From an uncultured beta proteobacterium (GTDB lineage Bacteria > Pseudomonadota > Gammaproteobacteria > Burkholderiales > Burkholderiaceae_C), in contig CAIMZI010000056.1 of assembly GCA_903845935.1 (NCBI GenBank), positions 1 to 51,390 of the forward strand: a stretch of DNA of 51,390 nucleotides, given 5' to 3'. This document shows, one piece after another, positions 18,271 through 27,261 of this stretch; within the stretch, counting starts at the first letter, position 1, and every line of letters starts with the position of its first letter. A program made the position numbers and the translations under genes. Below the pieces are notes generated by a model. The model was not told where the DNA came from. It saw only the letters and a program-made list of their open reading frames with translations, and made no database searches.

Positions 18271-19635
18271 ATGGGAGTGAGCATTACATTTTTAGGTGGC
18301 GCCGATACGGTCACCGGTTCCAAGTACCTGGTACGGCATCAGGACGACAGTCTGCTAGTGGACTGCGGCCTGTTCCAGGGTTTCAAGCAACTGCGCCTGC
18401 GCAACTGGAACCCGCTGCCGGTGCTGCCAGAGTCGGTGCACGCGGTGCTGCTGACCCATGCCCATCTGGACCACAGCGGCTACCTGCCCTTGCTGGCCAG
18501 GGAAGGCTTTACCGGCCCTGTGTTCGCGTCCACCGGCACGCGCGACCTATGCAAAATTCTGCTGCCCGACAGCGGCCACATTCAGGAGGAGGATGCCGAG
18601 TTCGCCAATCGTCACCACTTTTCCAAACATGCGCCGGCCCTGCCGCTCTACACCCGCCAAGATGCGCTGGACTGCCAACATTTGATCAAGACCGTGGCAA
18701 TGGGAACCACTTTCCAGCCCATCCCCGGTTGGCGCGCCACCTTCCAAAGTGCGGGCCACATTCTGGGTGCCTGCAGCATTCTGCTGGAAGTGGCGGGGCG
18801 GCGCATCCTTTTTTCCGGTGACCTGGGCCGCCCGGATGACAGCATCATGTATCCGCCCGATCGGGCGCCAGCCGCCGACACCGTGCTGATTGAATCCACC
18901 TATGGCGACCGCGTCCACCCGCAAGACAATCTGCTGGCAGAACTCGGGCCGGCCCTGCATAGGCTGGCTGCAAGAGGCGGTGTCGCGGTGGTACCGGTGT
19001 TTGCCGTGGGCCGCGCCCAGGCCCTGCTGCACGCCATCAACCAGCTCAAAGCAAGCGGCGAGATTCCCCATGCCTTGCCGGTGTTTCTGGATAGCCCCAT
19101 GGCAGTGCACACCACCCAGCTGTTTGAACAGCATCTTGGCGAGCACCGCCTGAACAACCTGGAAGTGCGCGCACTCACCCACGGCGCCACCATGGTCAGC
19201 AGTACCGACGAATCCAAGGCGCTAGCCTTTCGCCATGGCCCCATGGTGATTTTGTCGGCCAGCGGCATGGCCACCGGTGGGCGCGTGCTGCACCATCTGG
19301 AGCAGCATGCAGGCAAGCATCGAAATATGATCATCCTGACCGGCTTTCAGGCCCCCGGCACCCGTGGCGCTACGCTTGCCAGCGGCGAGCGCAGCGTGCG
19401 CATTCATGGCCACGATGTGGCGGTAGAAGCCGAAGTCGTCAGTCTGCAATCGGCCTCGGCCCATGCCGATGGCAACCAGTTGCTGGACTGGTTGCGCAGC
19501 ATGCCAGCAGCGCCCGCGCAGGTGTATGTGGTACATGGTGAACGCCAGGCCTCCGACACCTTGCGTACCCGCATCCAGCGTGAGTTGGGCTGGCGCGCCC
19601 TGGTACCGGAACACGGCTCCACCTGGCCGAGCTAG
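18271..19635 (+). CDS. Metallo-beta-lactamase-fold, beta-CASP RNA-processing nuclease
   Basis: This 454-residue cytoplasmic protein has the metallo-beta-lactamase core with the zinc motif THAHLDHSG. It also has S-A-G-H-I-L-G-A-C and F-S-G-D-L-G-R-P-D-D. The beta-CASP insertion follows (E-S-T-Y-G-D-R, P-V-F-A-V-G-R-A-Q) and the RMMBL end has SASAHADGNQLLDWL. These features place it with the CPSF73/YSH1-like bacterial exonuclease family, which cleaves RNA; the biological substrate is unknown. A TTTGGAGG ribosome site precedes the ATG. The gene begins 14 bases after the dnaJ terminator T run, so it probably has weak read-through or a promoter in dnaJ. Confidence 0.9.
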   Translation: MGVSITFLGGADTVTGSKYLVRHQDDSLLVDCGLFQGFKQLRLRNWNPLPVLPESVHAVLLTHAHLDHSGYLPLLAREGFTGPVFASTGTRDLCKILLPDSGHIQEEDAEFANRHHFSKHAPALPLYTRQDALDCQHLIKTVAMGTTFQPIPGWRATFQSAGHILGACSILLEVAGRRILFSGDLGRPDDSIMYPPDRAPAADTVLIESTYGDRVHPQDNLLAELGPALHRLAARGGVAVVPVFAVGRAQALLHAINQLKASGEIPHALPVFLDSPMAVHTTQLFEQHLGEHRLNNLEVRALTHGATMVSSTDESKALAFRHGPMVILSASGMATGGRVLHHLEQHAGKHRNMIILTGFQAPGTRGATLASGERSVRIHGHDVAVEAEVVSLQSASAHADGNQLLDWLRSMPAAPAQVYVVHGERQASDTLRTRIQRELGWRALVPEHGSTWPS

Positions 19636-19699
19636 CGCCAAGACCTGCGTCGCGGTACTGGGGAAAGTGCTTTTGCCACAGCAAGGGCAAAATAGGCCC

Positions 19700-20629
19700 A
19701 TGCCCGCACCCTATCTCACCGCCGCCTTTTACCAATTTGTTGCCATGCACGACTTCGAGGTGCGCAAAGCGCCGCTCTTGGCCCTGTGTGAAAGGCTTCA
19801 CATCAAAGGCCTGATCCTGCTAGCCCAGGAGGGTATCAACAGCACCATTGCCGGCGCCGAGGACGATGTGCGTGCCGTGTTGGCCTATTTGCGCGCCGAC
19901 CCCTTGTTGGCCGGTCTGCAGCACAAGGAATCCTGGTCGATGAAGCCGCCGTTTCGCCGCATGAAGGTGCGACTCAAAAAGGAAATCGTCACCATGAATG
20001 TGCCAGGCATCAGCCCCACCTTGATGGCTGGAACCTATGTCAAGCCCTCGGATTGGAATGCCTTGATTGCCGACCCCGACGTGGTGGTGGTAGACACGCG
20101 CAACGATTACGAGGTGGAGATCGGCAGCTTTGCCCACGCCATCAACCCGCAACTCAAAACCTTTGCCGAACTGCCGGCCTGGCTGGACCAAGCAGAGCGC
20201 CTTTCAAGCCAGGATGCTGGCGGCAAAAAACCCCGGGTCGCGATGTTCTGCACCGGTGGGATACGCTGCGAAAAGTCCACCGCCTACCTGCGCGCACAGG
20301 GCTTTGACGAGGTCTTCCACCTGGAGGGCGGCATCCTCAAATACTTGGAAACCGTGCCACCGGAGCAAAGCCTGTGGCAGGGCGAATGCTTTGTGTTTGA
20401 CGAGCGCGTCTCGGTCGGGCATGGGCTAGCGCCGGGGCCGCACGCGTTGTGCCGGGCCTGCCGCCAGCCGCTCGAAGCGGGCGCCACCGAATCTGCGCTG
20501 TATGAAGCCGGTGTCAGTTGCCCGCGCTGCCACGCCACCAGCTCGGAGGCGCAAAAAAACGGCGCACGCGAGCGCCAACGCCAGTGGGAGCGGGCCAAGG
20601 CGAAGCAGGACCCGCAGGAAGACGCCTAA
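19700..20629 (+). CDS. trhO: Rhodanese-type tRNA uridine(34) hydroxylase TrhO (UPF0176/YceA family)
   Basis: This 309-residue protein matches the TrhO/YceA family, which makes 5-hydroxyuridine at the wobble position of some tRNAs. The N-terminal domain has I-K-G-L-I-L-L-A-Q-E-G-I-N-S-T-I. The rhodanese domain carries Cys184 in MFCTGGIRCEKSTAYL, followed by the G-F-D-E-V-F-H-L-E-G-G-I-L loop. The C-terminus has two CxxC pairs (CRACRQP and CPRCHA) that could bind a metal. The frame is open well upstream inside the nuclease gene, but the ATG at 19700 gives the family start. The last codon abuts the GST gene. Confidence 0.93.
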   Translation: MPAPYLTAAFYQFVAMHDFEVRKAPLLALCERLHIKGLILLAQEGINSTIAGAEDDVRAVLAYLRADPLLAGLQHKESWSMKPPFRRMKVRLKKEIVTMNVPGISPTLMAGTYVKPSDWNALIADPDVVVVDTRNDYEVEIGSFAHAINPQLKTFAELPAWLDQAERLSSQDAGGKKPRVAMFCTGGIRCEKSTAYLRAQGFDEVFHLEGGILKYLETVPPEQSLWQGECFVFDERVSVGHGLAPGPHALCRACRQPLEAGATESALYEAGVSCPRCHATSSEAQKNGARERQRQWERAKAKQDPQEDA

Positions 20630-21322
20630 GTGGAAGGCCGCGACGCAAGCGCTCCACACCGCACAGGCGTGCCGGTGTTGTATTCCTTTCGCCGCTGCCC
20701 CTATGCCATGCGGGCCAGGCTGGCTTTGCAGTCATCGGGCATAGTGGTAGAAATTCGAGAAATTGCCTTGAAGGACAAACCTGCCGAGCTGCTGCTGGCA
20801 TCGCCCAAGGGCACGGTGCCGGTGTTGCTCAACGGAACCGTCATCGAACAAAGCCTGGACATCATGCTCTGGGCCTTGCGGCAAAACGATCCGCAGGGAT
20901 GGTTGCCACAGGGCAAGGCGGCGATGGACGAGACACTTGACTGCATTGCGAGCAACGATGGGCCATTCAAACAGGCGCTGGATCGCTGCAAGTACCCTGC
21001 CCGCTTTGGCCTGGTGGATGGACTAGCCCACCGGGCGCAAGCTTCAATCATGCTGCAGCACTGGGAAGACCGTTTGACGACACACGGCTACTTAAGCGGC
21101 GCGCATTGGGGCTTGTTGGATGCCGCCATCGCGCCCTTTGTGCGCCAGTTTGCGCACACCGACAAAAGCTGGTTTGCAACGCAAAACTGGCCTCAGCTCC
21201 AAGCCTGGCTGAGAGCATTTGAAGCCTCGCTCGCCTTCTGCGCCGTGATGGACAAAGTGCCGGTCTGGAGACCGGGCGACGCGCCACGCATCACCCGCTT
21301 CGCCACTCTCGCTGTGAAATAA
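20630..21322 (+). CDS. Glutathione S-transferase-like protein
   Basis: This 230-residue protein has a thioredoxin-like N-terminal domain (V-L-Y-S-F-R-R-C-P-Y-A-M-R-A-R-L) and the G-T-V-P-V-L loop with its cis-proline. A helical GST C-terminal domain follows. The C-P-Y-A segment puts a Cys at the position of the glutathione-binding residue, as in omega/glutaredoxin-like GSTs. The predicted start is a GTG directly after the trhO TAA, so the two are translationally linked. A later in-frame GTG near the V-L-Y-S-F segment is possible. The substrate is unknown. Confidence 0.82.
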   Translation: MEGRDASAPHRTGVPVLYSFRRCPYAMRARLALQSSGIVVEIREIALKDKPAELLLASPKGTVPVLLNGTVIEQSLDIMLWALRQNDPQGWLPQGKAAMDETLDCIASNDGPFKQALDRCKYPARFGLVDGLAHRAQASIMLQHWEDRLTTHGYLSGAHWGLLDAAIAPFVRQFAHTDKSWFATQNWPQLQAWLRAFEASLAFCAVMDKVPVWRPGDAPRITRFATLAVK

Positions 21323-21328
21323 AAGTCC

Positions 21329-22279
21329 TCAGACTGTCAGCAATCGCGTCTTGGCCGCCGCGTATTCGCGCTTGAGTTGCGCAATATAGTCTGCGGCAGG
21401 CTGCACCTGGGTCACCGCGCCAATGCCCTGGCCGCAGCCCCAGATTTCCTTCCAGGCCTTGGCGCTGCCAAAGTCCATGGCGCTGGGGTCGCTCACCGGC
21501 AGGTGCTCGGGGTCCATTCCAGCGGCGCGAATGCTGGGTGCCAGGTAGTTGCCATGTACGCCGGTAAACAGGTTGCTGTAGACGATATCGTCCGAGTCGC
21601 TGTCCACAATGCACTGCTTGTAAGCATCTGCCGCCCGCGCTTCCTCGGTGGCGATAAAGGCCGAGCCGATGTAGGCAAAATCCGCACCCATGGCCTGTGC
21701 CGCCAACACCGCGCCACCGGTTGAGATGGAGCCACTCAAGGCCAGCGGGCCGTCAAACCACTGGCGGATTTCCTGGATCAAGGCAAACGGACTCTTCACA
21801 CCCGCGTGTCCACCCGCACCAGCGGCCACGGCGATCAGGCCATCGGCACCCTTTTCTATGGCCTTGTGCGCGTGCTTGTTGTTGATGATGTCATGCAGCA
21901 CCACACCGCCATAGGAATGCGCCGCCGCATTCACGTCCTCGCGCGCACCCAGCGAGGTAATGATGATGGGCACCTTGTACTTCACGCACAAGCCCATGTC
22001 GTGTTCCAAGCGTGCATTGCTTTTATGCACGATCTGGTTGATGGCAAAGGGTGCAGCCGGACTTTGCGGATGCGCCGCGTTGTGCGCTGCCAGCGCCTCT
22101 GTGATCTCGATCAGCCATTCTTCCAGCTGTTCTGCGGGCCGGGCGTTGAGCGCGGGCATGGAGCCCACGACACCATTGACGCATTGGGCAATCACCAGCT
22201 TGGGATTGCTGATGATGAAGAGTGGCGAACCGATCACCGGGAACGGCAAACGGTCCAGGGGCGGTGGCAGTTTTGACAT
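21329..22279 (-). CDS. Nitronate monooxygenase-like flavoprotein (2-nitropropane dioxygenase family)
   Basis: This 316-residue TIM-barrel FMN protein has typical segments: PVIGSPLFIISNP near the start, a central A-A-G-A-G-G-H-A-G, A-L-S-G-S-I-S-T-G-G and G-A-D-F-A-Y-I-G-S-A-F. The family oxidises nitronates, and some members act as enoyl reductase-like flavoenzymes. Real substrates are often unclear. It follows the acyl-CoA dehydrogenase gene by 15 bases on the same strand, so it is likely the last gene of the etf operon. This position suggests a role next to acyl-CoA metabolism, by inference only. It converges on the GST gene with only 6 bases between the stops. Confidence 0.88.
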   Translation of the reverse strand: MSKLPPPLDRLPFPVIGSPLFIISNPKLVIAQCVNGVVGSMPALNARPAEQLEEWLIEITEALAAHNAAHPQSPAAPFAINQIVHKSNARLEHDMGLCVKYKVPIIITSLGAREDVNAAAHSYGGVVLHDIINNKHAHKAIEKGADGLIAVAAGAGGHAGVKSPFALIQEIRQWFDGPLALSGSISTGGAVLAAQAMGADFAYIGSAFIATEEARAADAYKQCIVDSDSDDIVYSNLFTGVHGNYLAPSIRAAGMDPEHLPVSDPSAMDFGSAKAWKEIWGCGQGIGAVTQVQPAADYIAQLKREYAAAKTRLLTV

Positions 22280-22294
22280 GCAGAGCCTTTCGAT

Positions 22295-24085
22295 TTAGAA
22301 CGCGTCCAGCGCCATGGCGATCACGCTGTCGGCACCGTCGACAATGCTGTCGCGCACGCCGGGCGCCTGGCTCAGAATGTGGTCGGCATAGAAGCGTGCG
22401 GTGGTGACCTTGGCCTGCATGAACGCCACATCGGTACCGGCCGCTACGGCCTTCTCAGCCACCAGCAACGCACGCGCCAACTGCCAGCCTGCCATCAGAT
22501 TACCAGAGAGCATCAGGTAAGGCACGCTGCCGGCAAACACGGCATTGGGGCTGGCCTTGGTATTGCCCGCCACGAAGTCGACCACATCCAGGAAGGCCAG
22601 ACGGGCCGCCTTCAGGCGCTTGGCCACAGCCAGGGCATGGGCGCTACCACTGGCCAGCAGTTCGGCCTCGGTGGTCTCAATTTGAACGGCAATGCCTTTG
22701 GCAGTTTGGCCGCCATCGCGTGCGGTCTTGCGCCCCACCAGGTCGTTGGACTGAATGGCGGTCGTGCCTTCGTAAATCGTCAGAATCTTGGCATCTCGGT
22801 AGTACTGGGCCGCGCCGGTCTCCTCGATAAAACCCATGCCGCCGTGCACCTGCACGCCCAGCGAGGTCACTGTCAGGCTCATTTCGGTGCTATAGCCCTT
22901 GATCAGCGGCACCAAGAATTCGTAGAACGACTGGTTCACCTTGCGCGTGTCGGCATCGGGGTGGTGGTGAGCGGCGTCATAGGCGCTGGCAGCGGTGGTG
23001 GCCATGGCGCGGCAGCCTTCGGTGTAGGCACGCATGGTCATCAGCATGCGGCGCACGTCGGGGTGGTGGATGATGGGGCCGGCGCCTGGCAGCGAGCCAT
23101 CGACGGGGCGACTCTGGATGCGGTCGCGCGAGAATGTCACGGCCTTCTGGTAAGCGCGCTCGGCAATCGCAATGCCCTGCACGCCGACTGCGTAGCGGGC
23201 GGCGTTCATCATGATGAACATGTATTCGAGGCCGCGATTTTCCTGGCCCACCAGATAGCCAATGGCACCGCCGTTGTCACCGTATTGCAGCACGGCGGTC
23301 GGGCTAGCCTTGATGCCCATCTTGTGTTCGATGCTGACGCAATGCACGTCGTTGCGCGCACCCAGGCTGCCGTCGCCATTGACCATGAATTTGGGCACCA
23401 CGAAGAGGCTGATGCCCTTCACGCCCTCGGGCGCACCGGCCACCTTCGCCAGCACCAGATGGACGATGTTGTCGGCCATATCGTGCTCACCCCAGGTGAT
23501 GTAAATCTTGGTGCCGAACACCTTGTACGTGCCGTCTGGCAGCGGTTCGGCGCGGGTGCGAACGGCTGCCAGATCGGAGCCGGCCTGTGGCTCGGTCAGA
23601 TTCATGGTGCCGGTCCACTGGCCACTGATCAGCTTTTCCAGATAGACTGCGTTGAGCTCGTCGGAACCGGCCGTCAACAGGGCCTCGATGGCGCCGTCGC
23701 TCAAAAGCGGGCACAGAGCAAAGCTCAGATTGGCGCTGTTGCACATTTCGATGCAGGCCGCACCAATGGTCTTGGGCAGGCCCTGGCCACCAAAGTCTGC
23801 GGGGTGTTGCAGGCCCTGCCAACCGGCCTCGGTGAATTGCTTGAAGGCCTCCTTGAAGCCCGGTGTGGCGGTGACCACGCCGTCCTTGAAACTGGTGGGG
23901 TTCTGGTCACCGGCCCAGTTCAGTAGAGCCAGCACGCCCTCGTTGAACTTGGCCGCCTCTTCCAGCACGGCTTGCGCGGTGTCGAGTCCGGCATCGGCGA
24001 AGGCCGGGATCTGCGCGATCTGCGCGATGTTGGCCAGATGCTCGATGTTAAACAGCATGTCTTTGACGGGGGCGATGTAACTCAT
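22295..24085 (-). CDS. Acyl-CoA dehydrogenase (large, C-terminal-extended type)
   Basis: This 596-residue FAD enzyme introduces a double bond into acyl-CoA and passes electrons to ETF. FAD and substrate segments are visible: G-T-M-N-L-T-E-P-Q-A-G-S-D-L, K-I-Y-I-T-W-G-E-H-D-M and Q-V-H-G-G-M-G-F-I-E-E. The catalytic Glu lies in ILTIYEGTTAIQSNDLVGRK. The extra C-terminal domain matches the roughly 600-residue acyl-CoA dehydrogenases common in Burkholderiales. The ATG at 24085, with GGAG upstream, gives M-S-Y-I-A-P-V-K-D-M; the frame is open further upstream. It follows etfA, with a terminator-like hairpin between them. Confidence 0.94.
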   Translation of the reverse strand: MSYIAPVKDMLFNIEHLANIAQIAQIPAFADAGLDTAQAVLEEAAKFNEGVLALLNWAGDQNPTSFKDGVVTATPGFKEAFKQFTEAGWQGLQHPADFGGQGLPKTIGAACIEMCNSANLSFALCPLLSDGAIEALLTAGSDELNAVYLEKLISGQWTGTMNLTEPQAGSDLAAVRTRAEPLPDGTYKVFGTKIYITWGEHDMADNIVHLVLAKVAGAPEGVKGISLFVVPKFMVNGDGSLGARNDVHCVSIEHKMGIKASPTAVLQYGDNGGAIGYLVGQENRGLEYMFIMMNAARYAVGVQGIAIAERAYQKAVTFSRDRIQSRPVDGSLPGAGPIIHHPDVRRMLMTMRAYTEGCRAMATTAASAYDAAHHHPDADTRKVNQSFYEFLVPLIKGYSTEMSLTVTSLGVQVHGGMGFIEETGAAQYYRDAKILTIYEGTTAIQSNDLVGRKTARDGGQTAKGIAVQIETTEAELLASGSAHALAVAKRLKAARLAFLDVVDFVAGNTKASPNAVFAGSVPYLMLSGNLMAGWQLARALLVAEKAVAAGTDVAFMQAKVTTARFYADHILSQAPGVRDSIVDGADSVIAMALDAF

Positions 24086-24109
24086 GATGAACTCCACTGA
24101 TAAAAAACG

Positions 24110-24137
24110 AAAAAAAAGGGCACCCCATGGATGCCCT
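24110..24137 (-). terminator. Terminator-like hairpin between etfA and the acyl-CoA dehydrogenase gene
   Basis: On the minus strand AGGGCA pairs with TGCCCT around a 9-base loop, followed by a run of eight T. It sits 16 bases after the etfA stop and 25 bases before the dehydrogenase ATG. It may reduce, rather than block, downstream expression. Confidence 0.75.
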
Positions 24138-24152
24138 GTTGAACTATTCAGC

Positions 24153-25085
24153 CTATAGCACGGCCACCAGTTCGGGGACGGCGACGAACAGATCCGCCAC
24201 CAGGCCGTAATCGGCCACCGAGAAGATCGGTGCCTCGGCATCCTTGTTGATGGCAACAATCACCTTGCTGTCCTTCATGCCGGCCAGATGCTGGATCGCG
24301 CCGCTGATACCGCAGGCGATATAGAGTTGCGGTGCCACAATCTTGCCGGTCTGGCCCACTTGCCAGTCGTTGGGCGCGTAGCCCGCATCGACGGCGGCGC
24401 GCGAGGCGCCCATGGCGGCATGGAGCTTGTCGGCGAGCGGCGTGATGATCTCGTTGAACTTCTCGGCGCTGCCCAGGGCGCGGCCACCGGAAACAATGAC
24501 CTTGGCGGCCGTCAGTTCGGGTCTGTCGTTCTTGGCAATTTCGGAACCGAGGAAACTCACGCTGGCGGACGCGGCCAATGCTGCCAGGCTTTCCACAGCG
24601 GCGCTGCCACCGCTGGCCGCCACCGGATCAAAGCCGGTAGTTCGGACGGTCAACACTTTTGTCGCGTCCGTCGCCTGCACCGTCGCCACGGCATTGCCGG
24701 CGTAGATGGGGCGCTCAAAGGTGTCGGCGCTAATCACCTTGGTGATGTCAGAGACCTGACCGACATCGAGCTTGGCGGCCACGCGCGGCGCAATGTTCTT
24801 GCCGGAGGCGGTAGCGGCGAAGACGATGTGGCTGTACGCGGCTGCAATAGCCAGCACCTGGGCCGCGACGTTTTCTGCCAGGCCGTGAGCCAGACCGGAT
24901 TCATCGGCATGGATGACCTTGGAGACACCAGCGATTTGCGAGGCGGCCGCTGCGGCTGCGGCGGCGTTGAAACCTGCCACCAGCACATGCACATCAGCAC
25001 CACATTGCGCTGCTGCGGCTATGGTGTTCAGGGTGGCGGGTTTGATGGATGCGTTGTCGTGTTCGGCAATTACGAGAGAAGTCAT
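24153..25085 (-). CDS. etfA: Electron transfer flavoprotein alpha subunit
   Basis: This 310-residue protein is the FAD-binding half of ETF, which carries electrons from acyl-CoA dehydrogenases to the respiratory chain through ETF-quinone oxidoreductase. The FAD-binding C-terminal half is clear: [40 protein letters not shown] and [11 protein letters not shown]. The start codon abuts the etfB stop codon with no gap, so the pair is translationally coupled. It is rich in Ala in the N-terminal domain. Confidence 0.97.
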   Translation of the reverse strand: MTSLVIAEHDNASIKPATLNTIAAAAQCGADVHVLVAGFNAAAAAAAASQIAGVSKVIHADESGLAHGLAENVAAQVLAIAAAYSHIVFAATASGKNIAPRVAAKLDVGQVSDITKVISADTFERPIYAGNAVATVQATDATKVLTVRTTGFDPVAASGGSAAVESLAALAASASVSFLGSEIAKNDRPELTAAKVIVSGGRALGSAEKFNEIITPLADKLHAAMGASRAAVDAGYAPNDWQVGQTGKIVAPQLYIACGISGAIQHLAGMKDSKVIVAINKDAEAPIFSVADYGLVADLFVAVPELVAVL

Positions 25086-25835
25086 TTAGATCACCTTCGC
25101 TTCATTCTTCAATTTGTCTACGAGTGCGGCCACATCGGCCACCTTGATACCGGCGCTGCGCACGGGCGGCTCAACCACCTTCAGGGTCTTGATGCGCGGA
25201 GCAACGTCCACGCCCAGGTCTTCCGGCTTGACGATATCCATCTGCTTTTTCTTGGCCTTCATGATATTGGGCAGCGTCACATAACGCGGCTCGTTCAGGC
25301 GCAAATCGGTGGTGATAATGGCCGGCAGCGACAGGCTCAGGATTTCGGAGCCGCCATCCACTTCGCGTGTGGCCTGCAGCTTGCCGTCAACGATCTCCAC
25401 CTTGCTGGCAAACGTGGCCTGGGGCCAGTCGCCCAGGGCCGCCAGCATCTGGCCGGTCTGGTTGCAGTCGTCATCAATCGCCTGCTTGCCTAGGATCACC
25501 AGGCCGGGTTGTTCCTTGTCGACCAAGGCCTTGAGCAGCTTGGCCACCGCCAGGGGTTGCAGATCGGCCGTGGTTTCCACCAAGATGGAGCGATCGGCAC
25601 CAATCGCCATGGCGGTGCGCAGCGTCTCGGCACATTGGGCCACGCCACAAGAGACGGCGATGATCTCGGTGACCACGCCCTTTTCCTTCAGGCGCACGGC
25701 TTCTTCAATGGCGATCTCGTCAAACGGGTTCATGCTCATCTTGACGTTGGAGATGTCGACTCCAGTTCCGTCCGACTTGACGCGGACCTTGACGTTGTAG
25801 TCCACCACGCGCTTTACCGCGACCAATGCTTTCAT
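25086..25835 (-). CDS. etfB: Electron transfer flavoprotein beta subunit
   Basis: This 249-residue protein is the AMP-binding ETF subunit and contacts partner dehydrogenases. Family segments are [17 protein letters not shown] at the start, [34 protein letters not shown] and the recognition loop [18 protein letters not shown]. The ATG at 25835 is chosen over one 16 codons upstream because it gives the family N-terminus and leaves the upstream palindrome outside the gene. It is the first gene of the etfB-etfA-dehydrogenase group. Confidence 0.97.
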   Translation of the reverse strand: MKALVAVKRVVDYNVKVRVKSDGTGVDISNVKMSMNPFDEIAIEEAVRLKEKGVVTEIIAVSCGVAQCAETLRTAMAIGADRSILVETTADLQPLAVAKLLKALVDKEQPGLVILGKQAIDDDCNQTGQMLAALGDWPQATFASKVEIVDGKLQATREVDGGSEILSLSLPAIITTDLRLNEPRYVTLPNIMKAKKKQMDIVKPEDLGVDVAPRIKTLKVVEPPVRSAGIKVADVAALVDKLKNEAKVI

Positions 25836-25872
25836 GCTTGCTGCTCCAGAGTTTATAGGGGAGTGTTTCTGA

Positions 25873-25888
25873 TTGACGTGCACGTCAA
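25873..25888. promoter_or_regulatory. Perfect 16-bp palindromic operator upstream of etfB
   Basis: TTGACGTGCACGTCAA is its own reverse complement and lies 37 bases upstream of the etfB ATG. Palindromes built on ACGT half-sites of this kind are known as operators for regulators of fatty-acid and branched-chain amino-acid breakdown in proteobacteria (LiuR/FadP types, from memory). No regulator gene lies next to it. Confidence 0.6.
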
Positions 25889-25989
25889 CTCTTTTGATTG
25901 TATGCGCCGCACCAGCCCTGATTTCTTACACCGGCGGGGGTGGGCATTCAAAAATAGAACGATCGTGCTTTTATTGATTGTATTCCGCT

Positions 25990-27261
25990 TTAGCGCTGAT
26001 GCACCACCCGCTGCGGATACGGAATGTCGATGTGATTGGCACGCAGTGCGGCAAGAATGGCCAGATTGATATCAGACTTCAGCCCGCCCAGCCCGCGCTC
26101 GGGGTCGGCAATCCAATAACCCACGGTGAACTCGAGGCCGTCGGCGCCAAAGTTGGACAACATAGTGATAGGAGCCGGATCGGCCAACACGCGCGACTGC
26201 CCAACGGCAGCCTGCAGCAACAGTGCTTTCACCAGCTCCACATCGCTGTCATAGCCCACAGTTAGCACGGTGGATTGGTAGAGATTGGAGTCCGCCAGCG
26301 ACAGGTTTTCCACTCGGTTGGTAATGAGCATCTCGTTGGGCACAATCGACTCGCGCCCAGCCAGCGATCGGATCACGGTGTAGCGCGCATTGATCTGAGT
26401 GATAAGGCCCTCAAAACCGTCCACGCGCACGTTATCGCCAATGCGCATGCTGCGCTCGGTCAGGATCACAAAGCCCGATACATAGTTGGCGGCCAGCTTC
26501 TGCAGGCCCAGGCCTATGCCCACGCCGACGGCGCCACCCAGCACCGACAAGGCGGTCAGGTCTATGCCCACCGAGGTGAGTGCGACGATCAGCCCGATAA
26601 ACATCAGGATGGCGCGCGCCGCATTGCTGATGGCCTTGCGCAGCGACAGCTCACCTCCGGTGGCGCCGCGCAACACCCGCTCCTCGATACCGGCCGACAG
26701 CCACAGCGTAAAGATCAGCACGGCGCCCGCCGTGAACGCGCCTTCGAGCACATTGCGCAGCGTCAGGTGGCTGTTCCCAAGCTTCAGTTCGATCTGGTCC
26801 AGCTCATTCAACACGACCGGCAACAGGCCGCTGACCCACAACACCATGATCAGCCAGACCAGCCAGGAAATGCTTTGCTCCAGTGGCCGGGCCCATTTCG
26901 ACTCGGCAAAAGTGACCTGCAAGACCTTGGCACCCACTCTGATCACCAGCAAGGACAGCAGCACCGGTATGGCAAGCTTGAGCACTGCCACAGAGACAAA
27001 CTTGGCCAACACGTCGCTCGCTAAAAAGGCCAGGCATAGCAGCAGCATCGGAAACAACACGCCGTCCAGATTGCGCTTGCCAAACCAAATGGAATTCGAG
27101 TCGTCCTGCCCCAGCGCCCGGCGCAGGCCGCGCACCATCGCCCATGCCAAAACCGCACAGGCTGCCAGCACGGCCAGCTCGATCAAGTCCGATGTTTGCG
27201 TGAAGGCGTTGAGCCAGCCTTCGAAGTCGTCAATCGGCAAGGGAGCTGGGGCTTTTTGCAT
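25990..27261 (-). CDS. Mechanosensitive ion channel, MscS family
   Basis: This 423-residue inner-membrane protein has several N-terminal transmembrane helices. The MscS pore helix is Gly/Ala-rich (LGGAVGVGIGLGLQKLAANY), followed by S-G-F-V-I-L-T-E-R-S-M-R-I-G-D-N-V. The cytoplasmic beta domain has R-E-S-I-V-P-N-E-M-L-I-T-N-R-V-E-N. Such channels release solutes on osmotic downshock. It is longer than E. coli MscS, with extra membrane helices, like the medium-sized MscS relatives. It starts directly at the stop of the deacetylase gene, so the two are one transcript. Confidence 0.92.
   Translation of the reverse strand: MQKAPAPLPIDDFEGWLNAFTQTSDLIELAVLAACAVLAWAMVRGLRRALGQDDSNSIWFGKRNLDGVLFPMLLLCLAFLASDVLAKFVSVAVLKLAIPVLLSLLVIRVGAKVLQVTFAESKWARPLEQSISWLVWLIMVLWVSGLLPVVLNELDQIELKLGNSHLTLRNVLEGAFTAGAVLIFTLWLSAGIEERVLRGATGGELSLRKAISNAARAILMFIGLIVALTSVGIDLTALSVLGGAVGVGIGLGLQKLAANYVSGFVILTERSMRIGDNVRVDGFEGLITQINARYTVIRSLAGRESIVPNEMLITNRVENLSLADSNLYQSTVLTVGYDSDVELVKALLLQAAVGQSRVLADPAPITMLSNFGADGLEFTVGYWIADPERGLGGLKSDINLAILAALRANHIDIPYPQRVVHQR

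Noticed and set aside
22379..23926. 515-codon plus-strand frame opposite the acyl-CoA dehydrogenase gene
   Set aside because: The minus-strand enzyme has all family motifs. The plus-strand translation is His/Gly-rich without domain features.
24288..25493. 401-codon plus-strand frame opposite etfA/etfB
   Set aside because: It spans two well-supported genes on the other strand and has no family signature.
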